In this document: positions 32,901 through 47,900 of the stretch, piece after piece
How positions within the stretch are numbered: position 1 is the first letter of the stretch
Layout: each line of letters begins with the position of its first letter
Origin: Ciona savignyi
Taxonomy: Eukaryota > Chordata > Ascidiacea > Phlebobranchia > Cionidae
Length of the DNA stretch: 64,000 bases
Assembly: GCA_000149265.1 (NCBI GenBank)
Contig: CH003398.1
Coordinates: forward strand, 810,392 to 874,391
Direction: 5' to 3'
Made by a program: the position numbers and the translations under genes
The notes under the pieces: model-generated
What the model saw: only the letters and a program-made list of their open reading frames with translations
The model's database searches: none
Told to the model about the DNA's origin: nothing

Positions 32901-35900
32901 AATCAAGCCGCTTCCAATACCCATAAACAAGATACTGTGCTGCAGATATTAGATTACGATAATCAAATTTAGAAAACTAGTAATACACCTTAAGCTTATG
33001 ATTCATCACATACATGTTATGTAAGGTTCTAAAACCGACTGGAAAAAGTTATACACGAAAACTAATGTGTGCAAAAACATCCCTTACTACTTTAGACATT
33101 TTGTTCAAGATTTTAATTTTAATATACCATGTTTTAACTGCTAAAGCCTGTCGTTTTTGGTCTCGCTAACTAAAAATCGCTGTAATTTTCATTTCAAAAA
33201 CAAAGAAGCTAAAAATAAATTGAGACCAGAACCGCTAAACATTCTATTAGTCTTGTCTCGCTGTCCTTGCGGCTAATACGCTGCTGCAGAAACCTCGTAC
33301 ACGTTTTTCGCTAACCTGACGTTCAACTTAAACTTGTACTGGAAATAAAGTTTAAAAACTCGCCTCGACCATGCACACCGCATAGGAGACTCGGTAGGTG
33401 TGCCGAGAATCATTTATCACAATTTAGAAACACAGGCGTCCTGTCCAGGACAGGCGCTCAACCAAAAGCGTCGAAAACCGCAGTCATAAACCTCCTTTCG
33501 TTTCTCACTCCGGGATTTTTTGTTTCTTTCTTCCTCCTCGGGTTAACGAGCGCTCCCCTTGTTTCTTTATTATAGCGCCCTGGGGAGCAATTAACAATGA
33601 CGCTGACCTGACTACGACCAGCCACATCAGGAAGCAAGGGACCTTGGTTCAAAGCGAAGGTTTCGAGATTCAATTTAGTTATCAAATTATCGCAACCGAA
33701 CGCCACATATATGGCACGACATCAAACCACGCATTTTCACGTTATAAATTCAATTTCAAAACTGTCTGACTAAGCCGCCAATACCTCTACGTCTTTTCCC
33801 TTATCTATGTCTATCTTTGCATTTCATTAAACCGTGAAATTTAACATTGAGGTAAAGTACGGTCATTTGCAGTCATTACCTGTTTCGTAGCCAATAATGA
33901 GTTGTTCTATCTTTCGTTTACCCTTTTAAGGGGCTAAGTTTTGAACGCGAGATGTGCTTCTTACTAATAACGTTTTTGCATCAAAATCGGTATCTGTATC
34001 GGTCGTGCGGCCGAATGATTAAGGCGACGGACACATATACGCTTTTCCTTTGACCTGACTGCAAAAACAAAATAACTAAACTTACATCAGTAGAAATATA
34101 TCTTGCGTTTAACAATTTACAGAAATAAAAAATGAATATCCTATTCGTAGGTGCTCAAATTAAAGATGTTAATGAGACGACCGACAATACAGGAACTAAC
34201 TGAACGAGGAACTAAGTCGCATTAAACTGCAAAGCCCTGATTAAAAAAGAAAAATAGCCCATGAAGCGTCTAATTAAATCGCAACCCAATGTGAAGATTA
34301 AAGAGAGATCGTTCTTGTGTTTGGTTTGTGCGAGTATTTGCATAGCAATTCGTTGTCTAATTCCAATCTGTCTTAAATGGTCGTTTTGATGCTCGATTCA
34401 AATCTACCTTCTGAAATGGCGGATTGCTGGTGTGATTATTTAAGCAATATTATAAACCAAACGAAAGCCATGAAATATGAATATTGGGGGTGTAAGAAAC
34501 TGGACTGTCGTCACGTGTAGTGTCCATGTTATAATGTGTCCATGTTATAATGTGTCCATGTTATAATGTGTCCATGTTATAATGTGTCCATGTTATAATG
34601 TGTCCATGTTATAATGTGTCCATGTTATAGTGTGTCCATGTTATAGTATTTAATCGAGTGTCCATATTACAGTGTGTGTTTTGCCGCACTCAGGGGTAAA
34701 AACGAGTTTGCCTAATTTCGTGACAAATATCATTTTATTCGTGTGCAGTCGGTTTGGTCGTATTTTACCCGGTGCTCCGTGCAAATCACTCAAACACCGT
34801 CGTGTGCCGTGGCGCATCTGGAGACAACAGATTACGTGGAGATGATTTAAGTCCTTTCAAACGCCGCGCTTTTGATCGGCGCCGCCTACAAAGCGAAGAT
34901 TTAATGCGGTCTGTATGCAAAGCGGTAAACCTTTGCGCGCCGCACACAAATACTCAAATCCTTCATTGCAATAGATCTAGACGAATTAACTTAATGGTTG
35001 TGAGGTGGTGAATAGTGAAGCGGTTACTCATTCGTTCCTTCGAAAGTGCACACCGTCCCTTGTCGATGCGCCAATTGCTACTGTGGGAATTTGAGCAACG
35101 GTGTTGAGGGGCGGTCCCTTGGTCGTAGGAGCGTCGTAAAAGGGTCGTTGGCGTTTATTTTTATCGCGCTACGTTGTTTTCGTGGACTTTTGGCTCAAAG
35201 TCGAATTTCCTTTACTTTGCTGCTCGGCGACGGTTACAAACACAACGACGTTGAGCCATAACTCAACTGAGCCGTCATCTCCATTGAACACACATATCGT
35301 TTTAATGGATCTTCAGTTCGTGAAAGGAGCACTAGACGCGTCGCCGCCGGACCCGCAAATAACGATGCCCTGCGCCATAGCACCCGCCGTCCAGTATTAG
35401 TAGCTCCACCCGCCTACTCTTACCGCTGACGCTCGACCTTTGTCCACTTAGTCCTCACGTCGCTTGAAACGAACAAACTTGAAACGCGATAGCCTAAACA
35501 CTGGTAGCGGTGAACAGAACGAGAATGTTGACCCGACCGGTCGGACGCGTGTCGTTAGAAAACACGTCCAAAGAAGCCAAAAGCTCTTTGCTCTCTATTT
35601 GTTTATGCACAGTACAATAAGACCCGATGCATTAGACTAAAAACCTTATTTGCCCTTATTTGCCGTCGCAGAATCAAAGGGTTTGCGCTGACAACGGTCG
35701 TACAACGCCAGAAGTAGTTTTACTACCTGCGAAAACATCTGCCGCTCGAAAGTGCATGACGTGTTGCGCTCAATTGTCAACTGACGGACCCGAAATATAC
35801 AGGAATTCACCACAACTAAACCGCTGGTCGGTAGGGCTGATTTAAAAAAACAAATACATTATTTGCATGCACGCGTTTGCTCGGTAAGTAGTTGGCTGAC

Positions 35901-38900
35901 GTTCTTTGAAATTTTGGTTCGATTTTCAAGGAGTGTCCTGTCAAAGATTTTGTCGATCGGGAATGGAAAAGTTTAGTGGTTTCATAATATTCTTCTGTCT
36001 TGCGTCTGTAGATTTATATTGAAGCTGCCATATTTGGGAAATCGTGCGAACAAACACACGGACATATTTTTTGCGTATTGAGTCAAAAATAGACGGCAAA
36101 CCAAAAGTTGAGTTCGACCGCCAAAATGAGCTACGGTTTCTGCAGATAACGTCTCGCTTACGTGAGAAAACCCGAGCAAATAGGCTGTAAACAACTATTC
36201 CTTCCATTGATATTACTTGACAACAACATCTTGGCGTGTTTGTAGCTTTGTTTACCAGTCGAATTATACTGATGATGACCCAAGCTATCCCATAATCCCC
36301 CATTACTCATAGCCCGATGCAAGAAATTGACGTGTGGTCATTGCTTCGTGTTGTTTTGGACGTCTAACCGATGTTAATCCGGTATTATAGTAAAACGGTA
36401 ATGGAAGAAAATAAGTTTTTAATTAGCAATAGCTAATTATAGCTTTTTAGTAAACATTAAAGTATCATTCACCCAATAAATTAAGCAAGAATTAGGAACA
36501 TCGTTAATGTCGTTCAAAAGGCAAATGACATCTGCCTAATAGATGGTCACCGGCAGTTCAACTTTCATTTGCCCCGATGTCCTTTGCAAATTGTTTACTG
36601 CGAGGGATTTTGGATGGAAAGGATCAACGACCCGGACTCGGGTGCGTGCGGCTCTTAAAACTAGCTCGCTCGTAATTCTGATGCAAAAGCTCGTTAAACT
36701 TTGCCAGACGGTTTACGACTCGGCCTATAACATCTAGAACTTGGGATCGTGCTATTAATGTACAGCATTGGAAGCGCTTTCAGTGTATTAGTTATTGCTC
36801 TTTTTGGTTGAGTGTTTCGCTGCATTTGTCTTTTGCACATGGTTGCTCGTTTTAAGATTTTGTAAAGCCGAAAACGCTATCACCGCGATAATCGGGCCGC
36901 TATAGACGTCATGAACTTTTACCAAGCTGTAAAAGTTGTCTCGCTTCGGGTCATAGGGAATTGGGACTGCGTTTAAAGAGCGAACACGTTCCTCAAGTAA
37001 CGCGCTGTAATTGGAATTTTAGAGTCTCTGACCCCGTTTGACCTTTGATGGGTGTTTCGCGAGTTAATAGGACTCAACTGCGCCGGGATCAACGCAAAAT
37101 CACGTTGGAAATCGTATCCCGTCCCGTCGAAGCTATTTCGTGGTCTGCTAACCTCAACGCTTATTGTGGTTTGCAGAATACGAGATGGAATATTTCGAGC
37201 CCGACCCTTGCAGCGCTCGACGTGTTTCCGAAACACGGCGGAGAGTGACGAGCCCTTGTCGTTGCCGCTCTGTCAGTGTACGCAGCACACACGAATTAGC
37301 ATAACTCGGTGTTGGGTTTCCATCTTCAAAGCCAAGGCTCTGCGCCGGCGCAACCAAAGGCACGGAAAACAATTTGTTACGAATACGAGCTCAGTCTCGG
37401 ATTAGTCCCCGGCGAAAATTCGAGAAGTGTTTGCTTCGTCGACCTTGAAAGATAAAAACAATTCCAGCCGAATCTGAGCGCCGTTTTGCCCGCGAGCGAT
37501 GCGGCAGGGCCGACGTGCATCATACAATCCTCAAACCCTCGTATATTCGAACACCACGCCCGACCAGCCGCACTCTTGTTTTCACAACACATTGTTAAGA
37601 AGTCGGGCATTTTTTGACTGAATTATGTAACCTACGGAGCACCTTTTAATTAAACTTTGCCGAACAAATGAAGTACCCGTTACCTTATTCGTATTTTGTA
37701 ACCACTAATTTACTTTCGTTTTTTCACTTTCGGTATTTTTTGAATTAAGAAATATTGAGTGCTGTTGTATGGTGTAATTTTTAAGGGTACAAATATAACC
37801 AAATAAATTGTTTGCTGTTATGTGCTTGGGTTTTTAACCTGTTGTACATTTTTTGTTTCAATCTGCAATATAATGTACTAATCAACCAATTTATCTTTAA
37901 AAAAAGAAAAATAAGAAAATAGGTACATTTAGGGGCCGAATACGTGAAATTAAAGCTGGCTTGTTTGTACACTTTGTTTCCAGCTGGAGATACCGAGATA
38001 TAATTCCTTGCATACCGGGCCGATGGTGGGTAGATTCACCAAGCGAGATAGCGCCCAATGAGAAGTGTATGGCTATTTCTCACAACTTGCCTGCACCGGG
38101 TCCAGACGCATCTGATTAAACGGGAAAGTGGAGCAACGGATGGTTTTCCGCCTTTCCGGCCAGTCGCATCACGTTCTTACAACAGATCAAACGCAGCACA
38201 AGAACAAACGAATAAGCTCTCACCTATATTCCGACACAGGAGTAATCGCATTATAACCACCAAATCGCAGGTGCGAATCGCCAGCCGCTCGTTTTCGGAC
38301 TTAAAGCGGTAATTAATTAATGAAAATAGCCCAGGCATTATAAAACGCGGTATCGAGTAAACCTAACGTTCCGTGAAAAGTGCATAGGAAGGCTGGGAAA
38401 ACACCACGAACACTTGAAAGTTCTATTATAGATATATACAGGCGTACGACGGTGCTAAATTCTCCCAACAACCAACTACCTGAAATCGCGGTCGCTTTTA
38501 CATGAAAATGAAGCTATTTTCACAACAAGCGCACGCTCACAGGAATTCTACCCACTAATAGATTCTACAAAGCAATGTTTTGGATTTAACTGGTCATTAA
38601 TTAAACACCATTAAAAATGTGTTTCAAGAATTCCATACGGTGCAAAAACAGCCTGTTTACCGTTCAGAAAAAGCATAACAGGGCACGAAAAGTCGTATTT
38701 AAACCTTTTCTAATTATAGAAAGAAATTTCTGTTCTCCTTTAGCGTGTTATCGCTGGATCGGCATAAAGCTTAACTCCCTGATCGTTGTCCATATATTCC
38801 ATTATGTTGCAAGGAATTTAGGATACCGTGCGTCACTCCGAACTCTTATCTTGGTTCGAAAAAGTTTATCCGACGGAGATGCCATATCTCCTATAGTCCG

Positions 38901-41900
38901 AAATACGTGAAGGGCTTATCGGGAAAGCCACGCAAATCCGCGGAAGTGCCTGGTCGCCTTTCCCGCCAGCACCGCCGTATTTAGTCCGTCTTGAGATCCA
39001 TTTCGGCGGTTAGCGCCCATCTAAATAAAGGGAGGAAACCGCGAACGGATAAATACCATCACGTGGTCAGGAATTAAGAATTTTAAAATCTTTTATTTTA
39101 AAAGGGGAAAGAATGCTCTCTAAAAAGTGGAATGACGTTGCAAAACCTTTGACAGGATCAACAGTAAAGTGAACACGCATTTTCGGCGATGAGCCTTAAA
39201 CAGTTAAACTGTTTTGTAGGGGGGGGGGGGGGGGGGTTGTAAACCAAAAAAATCCCCGGTTGACATATAGCGATGAAACGGATATGTTTTTGCGGCGAAT
39301 TGGTTTTAAAGTTAAGTCGAAACGAGGAAATCAAGCAAACAAGTTTGTTTTCGATGTCTCACCTTATGCTGCACGACCTCTGCCAAACAACTTGTACAAT
39401 TAAAATCGAATTAATCGAGCAAAAAACGCCAGTTCTAATCCTGGGTCGTCTCGGCGTGACCTTTCGTATCGAGATTTAATGATTCGCGCTCGACGAGGCT
39501 TCGATTTTCGACGTTCGGAATTGGTTTGTGGTCCAGTCTACGACGGGAACGCGTAAAAGTCGGCAAAGACAACGACGAAAATTATTGGGAAACTCTATTG
39601 GCGTAAAAATCGACGACGAAAATAATTGGACAAAACGGATTGTTTTATCACTCTTATTCTCACGTATTCGCTCGTATTCATAATCAATTTTCCGGCTTTT
39701 ACGACCGACATTTGGATTTATTCAACTATCTTATTTACCAATCACAATGTTCTAAGCGGCGATTGGCGAATGCGTTTGGGGAGCCAAGAAAATAAGCGAG
39801 CGATCCAAGGTCATTTATCAACAGTTCTGACACAGAGGGCGGGATGTTACATGTCGTTGACGTAATCCCGACCCGGAATCTTGTGCAAAAGGCGCCAATG
39901 CTCGGCGCTGTTTAGTAAACAGGCTCGTTGCAGCGAGGGTAATGACCGACCGCGAAGGAAGGCGCCAGCAACTCTTACGTGCGCCCGTACCGCTTAGGCC
40001 GCGCTTTAGAAAAAATAACAATTTATCATAACTACTTGCTCAAAGACCTGTAAAAATTCCGGACTTTGAATACACGCGACTGTTTATAAGCTTAGTGCAG
40101 GAAACGAGGCAGAAACAGAACAGAAATATCTCTCAAAATCAGTCTAAATAACCAGCACAAAAATGTCCCTCAACATTAGTCAAAACATCACAAATATGTC
40201 CCTTAAAATCAGTCTGGACAATACAAAAACTGTCCCTAAAATAAAAACGAAAACAGTACAAAAATGTCCCTAAAATAATTCAAAAACAGCCTAAAAATGT
40301 CCTTAATATCAGTCCAGACTACACAAAAAAACTGTCTTAAAAAAAAAAAAATTAGTCAAAAACATCACAAAAACTGTCCTTAAAATAAGTCAAAATCTTC
40401 ACTAGAACCCTAGACACTTTTCTGGCAACCGTCCCACACAAATATAAAGATCTGCAAAACTAGATCGTATCTTGCTACCACGTGCCGCACTGGTCTGCAA
40501 ACGATGTTCCGTTTTCACAGATTAATCACAACGCTAATCATCATCGCTCCTAATCCCTGCGAAATGGGGTCGACGAAAAAAAGCACCCAACCGCCTTTAC
40601 TTTGCGTTCAACTCGTAATTAAAAACGGTAGCTTTTTCAATTCGGAGAGTTATGTCAAATAAAAACAAACGGTTAAATTTCTTTGAAAAAAACGGTGAGT
40701 TTGTTGATTTTGCTAATATAAATAAACAGTTAATTTTTCCGCAATGAAACTTAACCTTTAAAGCGAATTTACCTCATTTTGCGTATATACGTCGCTATCA
40801 CGCTTACAGCCTCAATCAACACAAAAACCGACATTGAAATTGGATCAAATTTCCAGCGCTTTATTTATGAATGAAAGTAACTAGCATCTGGGAGTTCGTT
40901 TAACTATTGCGCCTTCCGAAGACAAAGGAAATAGAGGCGCCCGTGTGTATAACCAGCGTCCCAGCCGCACAATAGAGGATCCAATACCAAAACGGACCAT
41001 GAAAACAGAACAACAACGCGTTAAACCATTCAATCGATTAAGAAACCTTTGCACAATAGACCGAGTTGGCTTGAATAAAAGTGTTAGTGTTCAAATTGTT
41101 ATTCGGGCGCACAACGATCCACACATTTGAAGTGGTGCGTTTCAGCGGCACGGTTCAGTCTGTGTGAATCTAAATCCGGGCACTTCAGTTGAAAAATCCT
41201 GGAGTAATCGTTCACACGCATTCATGTGTATATTTGGTGGTCGTACCGAAGGACGTGATGATATCACCCGGAAACGATGTGAAAATAAGCGGCAACGGTA
41301 GTGTAGGGTTGCGTTACGATATAAAGCGGTTCGTAACCGATATTGGTGCCTTGTTTGACACATAATTGTCTGGGTGGTCGCGTGAATGGACGACAACGTT
41401 ACGATAGTCAGGTGTAAGCACTGGTTAGCGATGTACTGGAAGTTAGTACAAGACAGGTGCGCCGTATTCGATTACAAGACAATCGATCGCGACTTCGCGC
41501 CAAAACTCGCAGCTTCCGGTAACCTACCCATTAACAATCCGCACAGTTTTACTGTCAAGCATCCAAAAACAAGTTAATCCGTTTAGTTTTGACTCGCGCG
41601 GAAAACTGAATTGATACGCGCGTTTACGTGTTTGTGTTACATGTCTTAGCTTTGTGCGTTTGCATCTGTGCGTTGATTACCTTATGAAGGCCTCGTGACC
41701 ATACGCTTGATACTAATTACCTGTCGCCTTTATCTTTATATTATAAACCAACTTTACCACCTATTTGCTTATATATCATCTGTTGTAGTATGTTTTAGTG
41801 GAGTTGTGTTTTTATGCTGCTTACATCAATATAAGCATTTATACATTGCACACCGTTGAAGCTGCTGACTACATAATATATATACTAGGGGCGTGGGTAT

Positions 41901-44900
41901 GCTTTGATCATTTAATACATTAAATGCGAAGAAAGGTTATAGTTCAATGTATGGTATTTAGACATGGTGAAATTCATTCTGAACAACTAGTAAATAAAGT
42001 GTAATATTTGTGCGGTGCCTATAGCCACGTGAAATGCCGAACAAACGCGAAAACTTGAGTTGACGTGCGAGATACAGAAAAAAACAAAGGAAAGGCGACA
42101 TCGACCGTACTTGAACTGAATTTGATCCCAACTTTTGAACCAAGTCTAAAAATACCGAAACTCGATAATTGATTGATTTTCAGACGTCTTTTAACGACTG
42201 TGGATCTGCCGTTTTTTCGTTTTCCATTTTTTTATTAAAGGTTCTGCATCGTGTTTTCATCGTGGAAGCAAAAAATTAACTAAACTAAATTAATCTAAAA
42301 CTGTGTTCTGAAAGTGATGCTACCGTTCGTATATAGTCAATGGTTGAATGTTTGGGCAACTGTTTTAAGGGTCTCGGTAAACTATCAGCTAAAATGTATA
42401 TTGCGTAAAACTGAATGTATCATTGGTATTGGGTTCAAAACTTTACTCGCCGAGAAAAAATACAGATTTACAGGTTTAAGCGGCTCGGTAAATTATCAGC
42501 TAAATGTATATCTCGTAAAAACTGTAAAACTCAATGTATCAAAGGTATTTGGTTCGGAACCTTGTTGTATCGGGCATAGTTTCGAACCCACAATAATCTC
42601 GCCCCCAAGACCGATTTTTTGTGTGATTTGGTACATGTATCGGTCTACAAATTTACAGGCCTTGCTAACTGAAGCTGTCACAACGGCATTTCGGTTCAGC
42701 TGGGACATTTGATCAAGACGAATTGAATGGGCCACGTATACAAATAGGGTTCAAATTATTCAATTGTTTGCGCGGTTTCAACACCGTCGCCCATCAATCG
42801 ACCAATCTGACTTGGGACTAAATTAATACAAAACAAATACTTGTTATGGTGCGTATATAGTTATCGCTATGTCAAGAAGATATATGATCCTATGCACTGG
42901 TAAACAAGTCTCGTCAACAGTCTGTCCTTATAGCTAAATAGATGCGACGGACTGATATATACGGAATAAGGATAAAACGTGTGTTTTTTAGCGACCGGCT
43001 ATAGTCTGGCGGTTTAGTGCAAAGCCTTTTAACCAAAAGGTTGGGTTCTACCAATTTAAACATACGTGTTAATCATCTATAACACTGTAATAGCTCCGGT
43101 AACCCGACGATGGGCGTGAGGTGATCTGACGATTGTCGATGTGTTAACCCCCTTTATTGGTTTCTCATTCACGGGGATAAACATGAATATCCTATCCTAT
43201 CATAACGCGAATGCAGGAATCGTGATTTAGGAGTCAGGAAGTTAAAATACTCCGACGTTTTCATTATAACACAATATAGAGCCCGATATGTAGTGGGTGG
43301 TGCGTTCTATACACTGATGTAAACAACTGTATAGTGTAGCCACTTTCAAATTGTCGAAAACGGACCGAATTGTGTACTGGAGTCACGAAAAACATTCCGG
43401 CGATGATGCTGACAAAAGCAAGGACACAGACGTCTGTTCCCCGCTACTGTGTAACCCGTCATTCGCAAAGCAGCGATTCTACCGACAAACAATTAATTTG
43501 ACACAATCTAAATAAACGTTGTTGCGTTTCGTTTGTCCGAACAAAGCCTATTCAAAACACAGGGCTTATAGTTTGCAAATGTTTATCACAAGTCAGCGGT
43601 ACAATCTTTGAATAAACAAACGCTTTTAGCAGAATAAACACGTTTTAAAATATTTGCCAAGGCAGAAATCTATCTTTGGTGTATTTTACATCTCAAGCAG
43701 CTATTTAAGTATTTTACTTTAACTACGCAGCCCACTTAACGACGCTACAATAACTGTTGACCTTTCGTGTCAACAAGTTAAAGGAGATATTAAAAAGGCA
43801 TAGAGTTATAGCTATAATAGACCACATTACAAAAATAAACCCTGTACTTAAGACCCTGTGTCAAGCGCTGGATTAACTGTCGTATTCTAAGCACTCTGCA
43901 AAACGAGTAATATAGTTGAAATGGCCATTATATCGCCGCGAAGTACAATGTTTAGAAGTGTAATTTGTTCGTGTAAAACAAGTCGTTTTCGTCGAAGCGT
44001 AACCTCTTACAGTATAGTTGCTTAAGTCCGTGAAATATATGCTTTAATTAGCTTTTACTGCGCGTTCATTGTTACTTTTACGGTTGTTTCGATTCTCCAT
44101 TTGTTCCTAAAGCGACGGCGACAGAATCGTTAAAAAAGACAAACGAGAATGAAACCAATTTTTGTGATTTCGGAAACAAGTTTCATCATCTTTAGGAAGG
44201 AAAAACGCAAAGGTTATCACAAAGATAATCCACAGACCGACGGGTTACGGAAGCTATTGCAGTTTGTTATATATGATTGAGGCGTTTTGATTGTTTAGGT
44301 TCAACCCATTAATCTATTGGGTTTATATGACAAGCGCTATAGGTATCTTGCCCCAGACACAAATGACCGTACAGTCGGCCATACGATGTTGAATCCTCAG
44401 CATATTAACGCGTGCCCGGAGTTGAGTTAATGAAGATGTTACAGTATTTTGAATACAGTTATTGCTGAAAGGTTTAATCAACCAAATAATCCACATGGTT
44501 CAAACAACTAAAGTGGCCTGCCCCAAGAACACAGCCGGACAGTAAGCGGGAACATAAGCGACCAGTAGGTTTCGAAGCCAACACTTTTTGGTTGGCTTTC
44601 TGCTATCCACAGCACATTTCGTGCCTGGAAACTTTACTGCCCACGACTCTCGCGAAAGTACAAAGATAAAAGCAAAGTCAATGTATGTAATAAAGGCCAA
44701 AGCAGTCAAAATACAACTGTTATAAATTCTTTAACACATAACTTCACGAGTTATTGCCAATCAAGTATAAAAACTTCACTTTTGGTTTTCCCAAGCACCC
44801 ACTAGAATGCGAAAATCACACCCGTAATTAAAATGAATATTAATTAGAGCTGAATAAGTAAATGGGCTGATTTGAGAGGATATTTATGTTTATCCCAGTA

Positions 44901-47900
44901 AATCGGAAAACCAAGGAGGTTAACACATGGGCAATCGTCAGATCACCTCGCACCCACCATCGGGTTACCGGAGCTATTGCAGTGTGTTGTGTATGATTCA
45001 CACATTTCTTTAATTTGGAAGAATCCATTATTTTACTAGGTTCTGCCGGATTTGTCCAATAACCCGCTTTTACGAACAACTCACGCATTTTGCCATGACA
45101 CGCAATTGCGTGTGTCCACCACAAATGTAAATAAATAGTGTGCAATACAAGTTTTACTGGTATGTAGAGCAAAGGTCACGGTTTCAAAAGATTTACAGCC
45201 TTTCGCTGTAGACATTACGTCCGGATTTTACGAACGGAACTAATAATTCAACGTTGCCATAACATGAAATAACCTGATGTTCGGCCGTGTGTACAGATGA
45301 TGTAATGTCCCAGATATGCCCATGTATGGGAATAGCGGTTTCATAGTTTAGTTTGGAATTCTATTAAACCGCGTATCAGCAAATGTGGACTTGAACCGAA
45401 TTACTGATTCCCTGGATTAACAATTCACCACTTAGCCATAAAAAAGTTAAATTCCACATTTTACGAGCGATTTGTTTAAACAGCTTTTCCATAATTGAAC
45501 GTTTTATTTGTCTACGCGTTTTGTGAGGCGAACTTTCGTTTACGCACCTTGCAGTAAAGGGGATATCTTTTACTATTTCCATCTATGATTCCCACGTTTT
45601 GTAATGGTTATTGGCGACGGGGCAAGATCAGACACGTCGTGGTTTCGATCCCAACCATAGGCAGTTTTCTGTATTAAGTCTAATGCGTGGCGTTGGACGA
45701 ATTTATTGCGTTCCGATGGACCGACAAAGGGTTCATATGAAATATTAAACACAACAATTAACTGCTTCGGTAAACCCACTGTAGGAACGCAATATTGCTG
45801 TATTGAATCACCTATTCCACCAAAAGAGAAAACATTGTCCAGTCTACACCTTTTTTACATACCACAGATATCGGTAACTTAAAAATGTCATTCCTTCGGT
45901 TAGAATTAATATAATGGAATAACATCCGCCCGACTGGTTAGTCTGGTGGTTTATTACGACACCTTTCAACCAAAAAAGGTTACAGGTTCGAAACTGGTCG
46001 CTAGCGAGTCGGTTGTGTCCTTGGGCAAAACATTTAACATACATTGCATGGACCCAGTGGATTAATGGGTTCCACTAAATTGAAGGAACGTGTCTATCAT
46101 ACACAACACACTGCAATAGCTCCGGTAACCCGATGGTGGGCGCGAGGTGATTTGACGATTGCCAGTGTGTTAACCCCCTTGGTTTTCCCATTCACGGAGA
46201 TAAACACGAATGTGTTCCTATCCATGGCATATCCATTACGTCAATCTACAAATAAATGCGCGAACTATTTAAGCCAAGTATCATTAAACCGGTCATAACA
46301 CAAACAGCGCTTAAAAGATCAAATTCGGAGGTTTAATTTTCCCGTTTCGTATTTTCCAAATGCAACTCAATAGTTATAAATTTCAAGATACCCATAAAAC
46401 GTCACATCCATCAAAATTTATCTTAAATATTATCGATGCTTTCGATAAAGAGCACGAATAATTGGGTATTTGAGTCCAACAAATAATATTCGATGAGTCC
46501 CTGGCAAGAATTCTTTTGTTTTGCCAGAAATTGGCTTGCAGTCTTTAATATGCCTTATCGATCTGCAATAAAGGCGAATAGGCTGTCACGGCCAATTAAG
46601 CTATTAAGATGCTAAGATGAGAGCGGGGGATAAATAGTATAAGAATATGCAAGTATGTATCAGCTTGAAGGCTCCGTCCAGGAGTTAATATCTTCCTTTT
46701 GCTGCTTTGTTGTGTTCAACTGATCCATAAATAATGAGGCAAGAAATCGTTAAAATTGAATTTTGCGGACTTTTCAAGGTAAAGGTAATTTGTTCTGCAC
46801 AGTATAAGCCCATCAGTAGCACTCTTTCTTACACTGCCAATGCAAAATTCATTATTTCTCTTTCAGTTCCGGTAGTTTATGCCAAGGGAAGTCTGGTCAT
46901 ATTTTAAGCTTAATTTGTTCCACGCAAAACGCAATCATTCGAAATAAGTACGTCACTACGCGCAACAATGTTAAGTGTTGATTGAAAGTTTAAAATCGGT
47001 CGGATTAAGACATTTCTCATCAATATAACATCCTTCCTCACTGCACATTACACAAAGGATTCTTTCTTTGTGCATATCAAGTTTGCTTCTGCAACCGACA
47101 AAGCCCTGTCGTCGCTTAATCGCTGTCCGGGTTAGCCCGATATCAATCACATAAACAGCGCTTATGTGGTCGTTGTTTTCTGGGTTTCGGAGATTAAGCC
47201 AATTTGTTGTAACTCTATAGGGTCAGCGCGCTTAAAAGATGTCATAAAAATGACGAGTATGACGTAATAAAACAGGCGATGTGACAGGAAGGCGGAAAGT
47301 AACTTTTATCGGCAGAAAAATAAAGGGAATTTGACACAAGACTTAAAACCCGCATTTGAGCGGTCGGCATTTTTTTGGCGAGCAGACACAAGTATGGGGT
47401 ATTAGGTGACCGTGTCGCTTGTATGACTGCAAGAGTCATTGACCACATTAGGGCATAAAGATCAAGTTTTGAGGAACAAGTGTTTGTTCTTAACAAAACA
47501 AAACGATTACAACCGAGGATAAAATTGAAAAATTCACAGAACTGTACAGCCCCGAAAGAGCTAGGATAACCAGATGAAACGTTGACATCAGCATGGTAAT
47601 GCAACTTCATTACTAACGACGATGTACCAAGGCACAAAATGAATTCATTTAATTAACGATGTGCAAACCTTGCATTTAGTTTATCGCTTTGTTTTCTTTG
47701 CACGTTGTTAAAATACCTTAAACCAACCGTCACAACATACAGCGACCAAAAATGGAAATAATGCGGTAACTGTTGAGTAAAATAAACATAAGAAAATGAA
47801 TAAACCGCCAGAGAGGGTTGCTAGCCGCCCGAACCAGGTGCTTTGCACGTAATCCTGCTTGGAATTTAGTCGTCCGAAGTTCAAATTAAGCCTGGTTGTT

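Noticed and set aside
34521..34674. The regular 16-bp array as a CRISPR-like structure
   Set aside because: There are no spacers; units abut directly, and the DNA is animal nuclear.
47242..47637. 131-codon hydrophobic minus-strand frame inside the large intron
   Set aside because: Considered as a nested membrane protein, but residue order shows no regular segments or family match; chance length.
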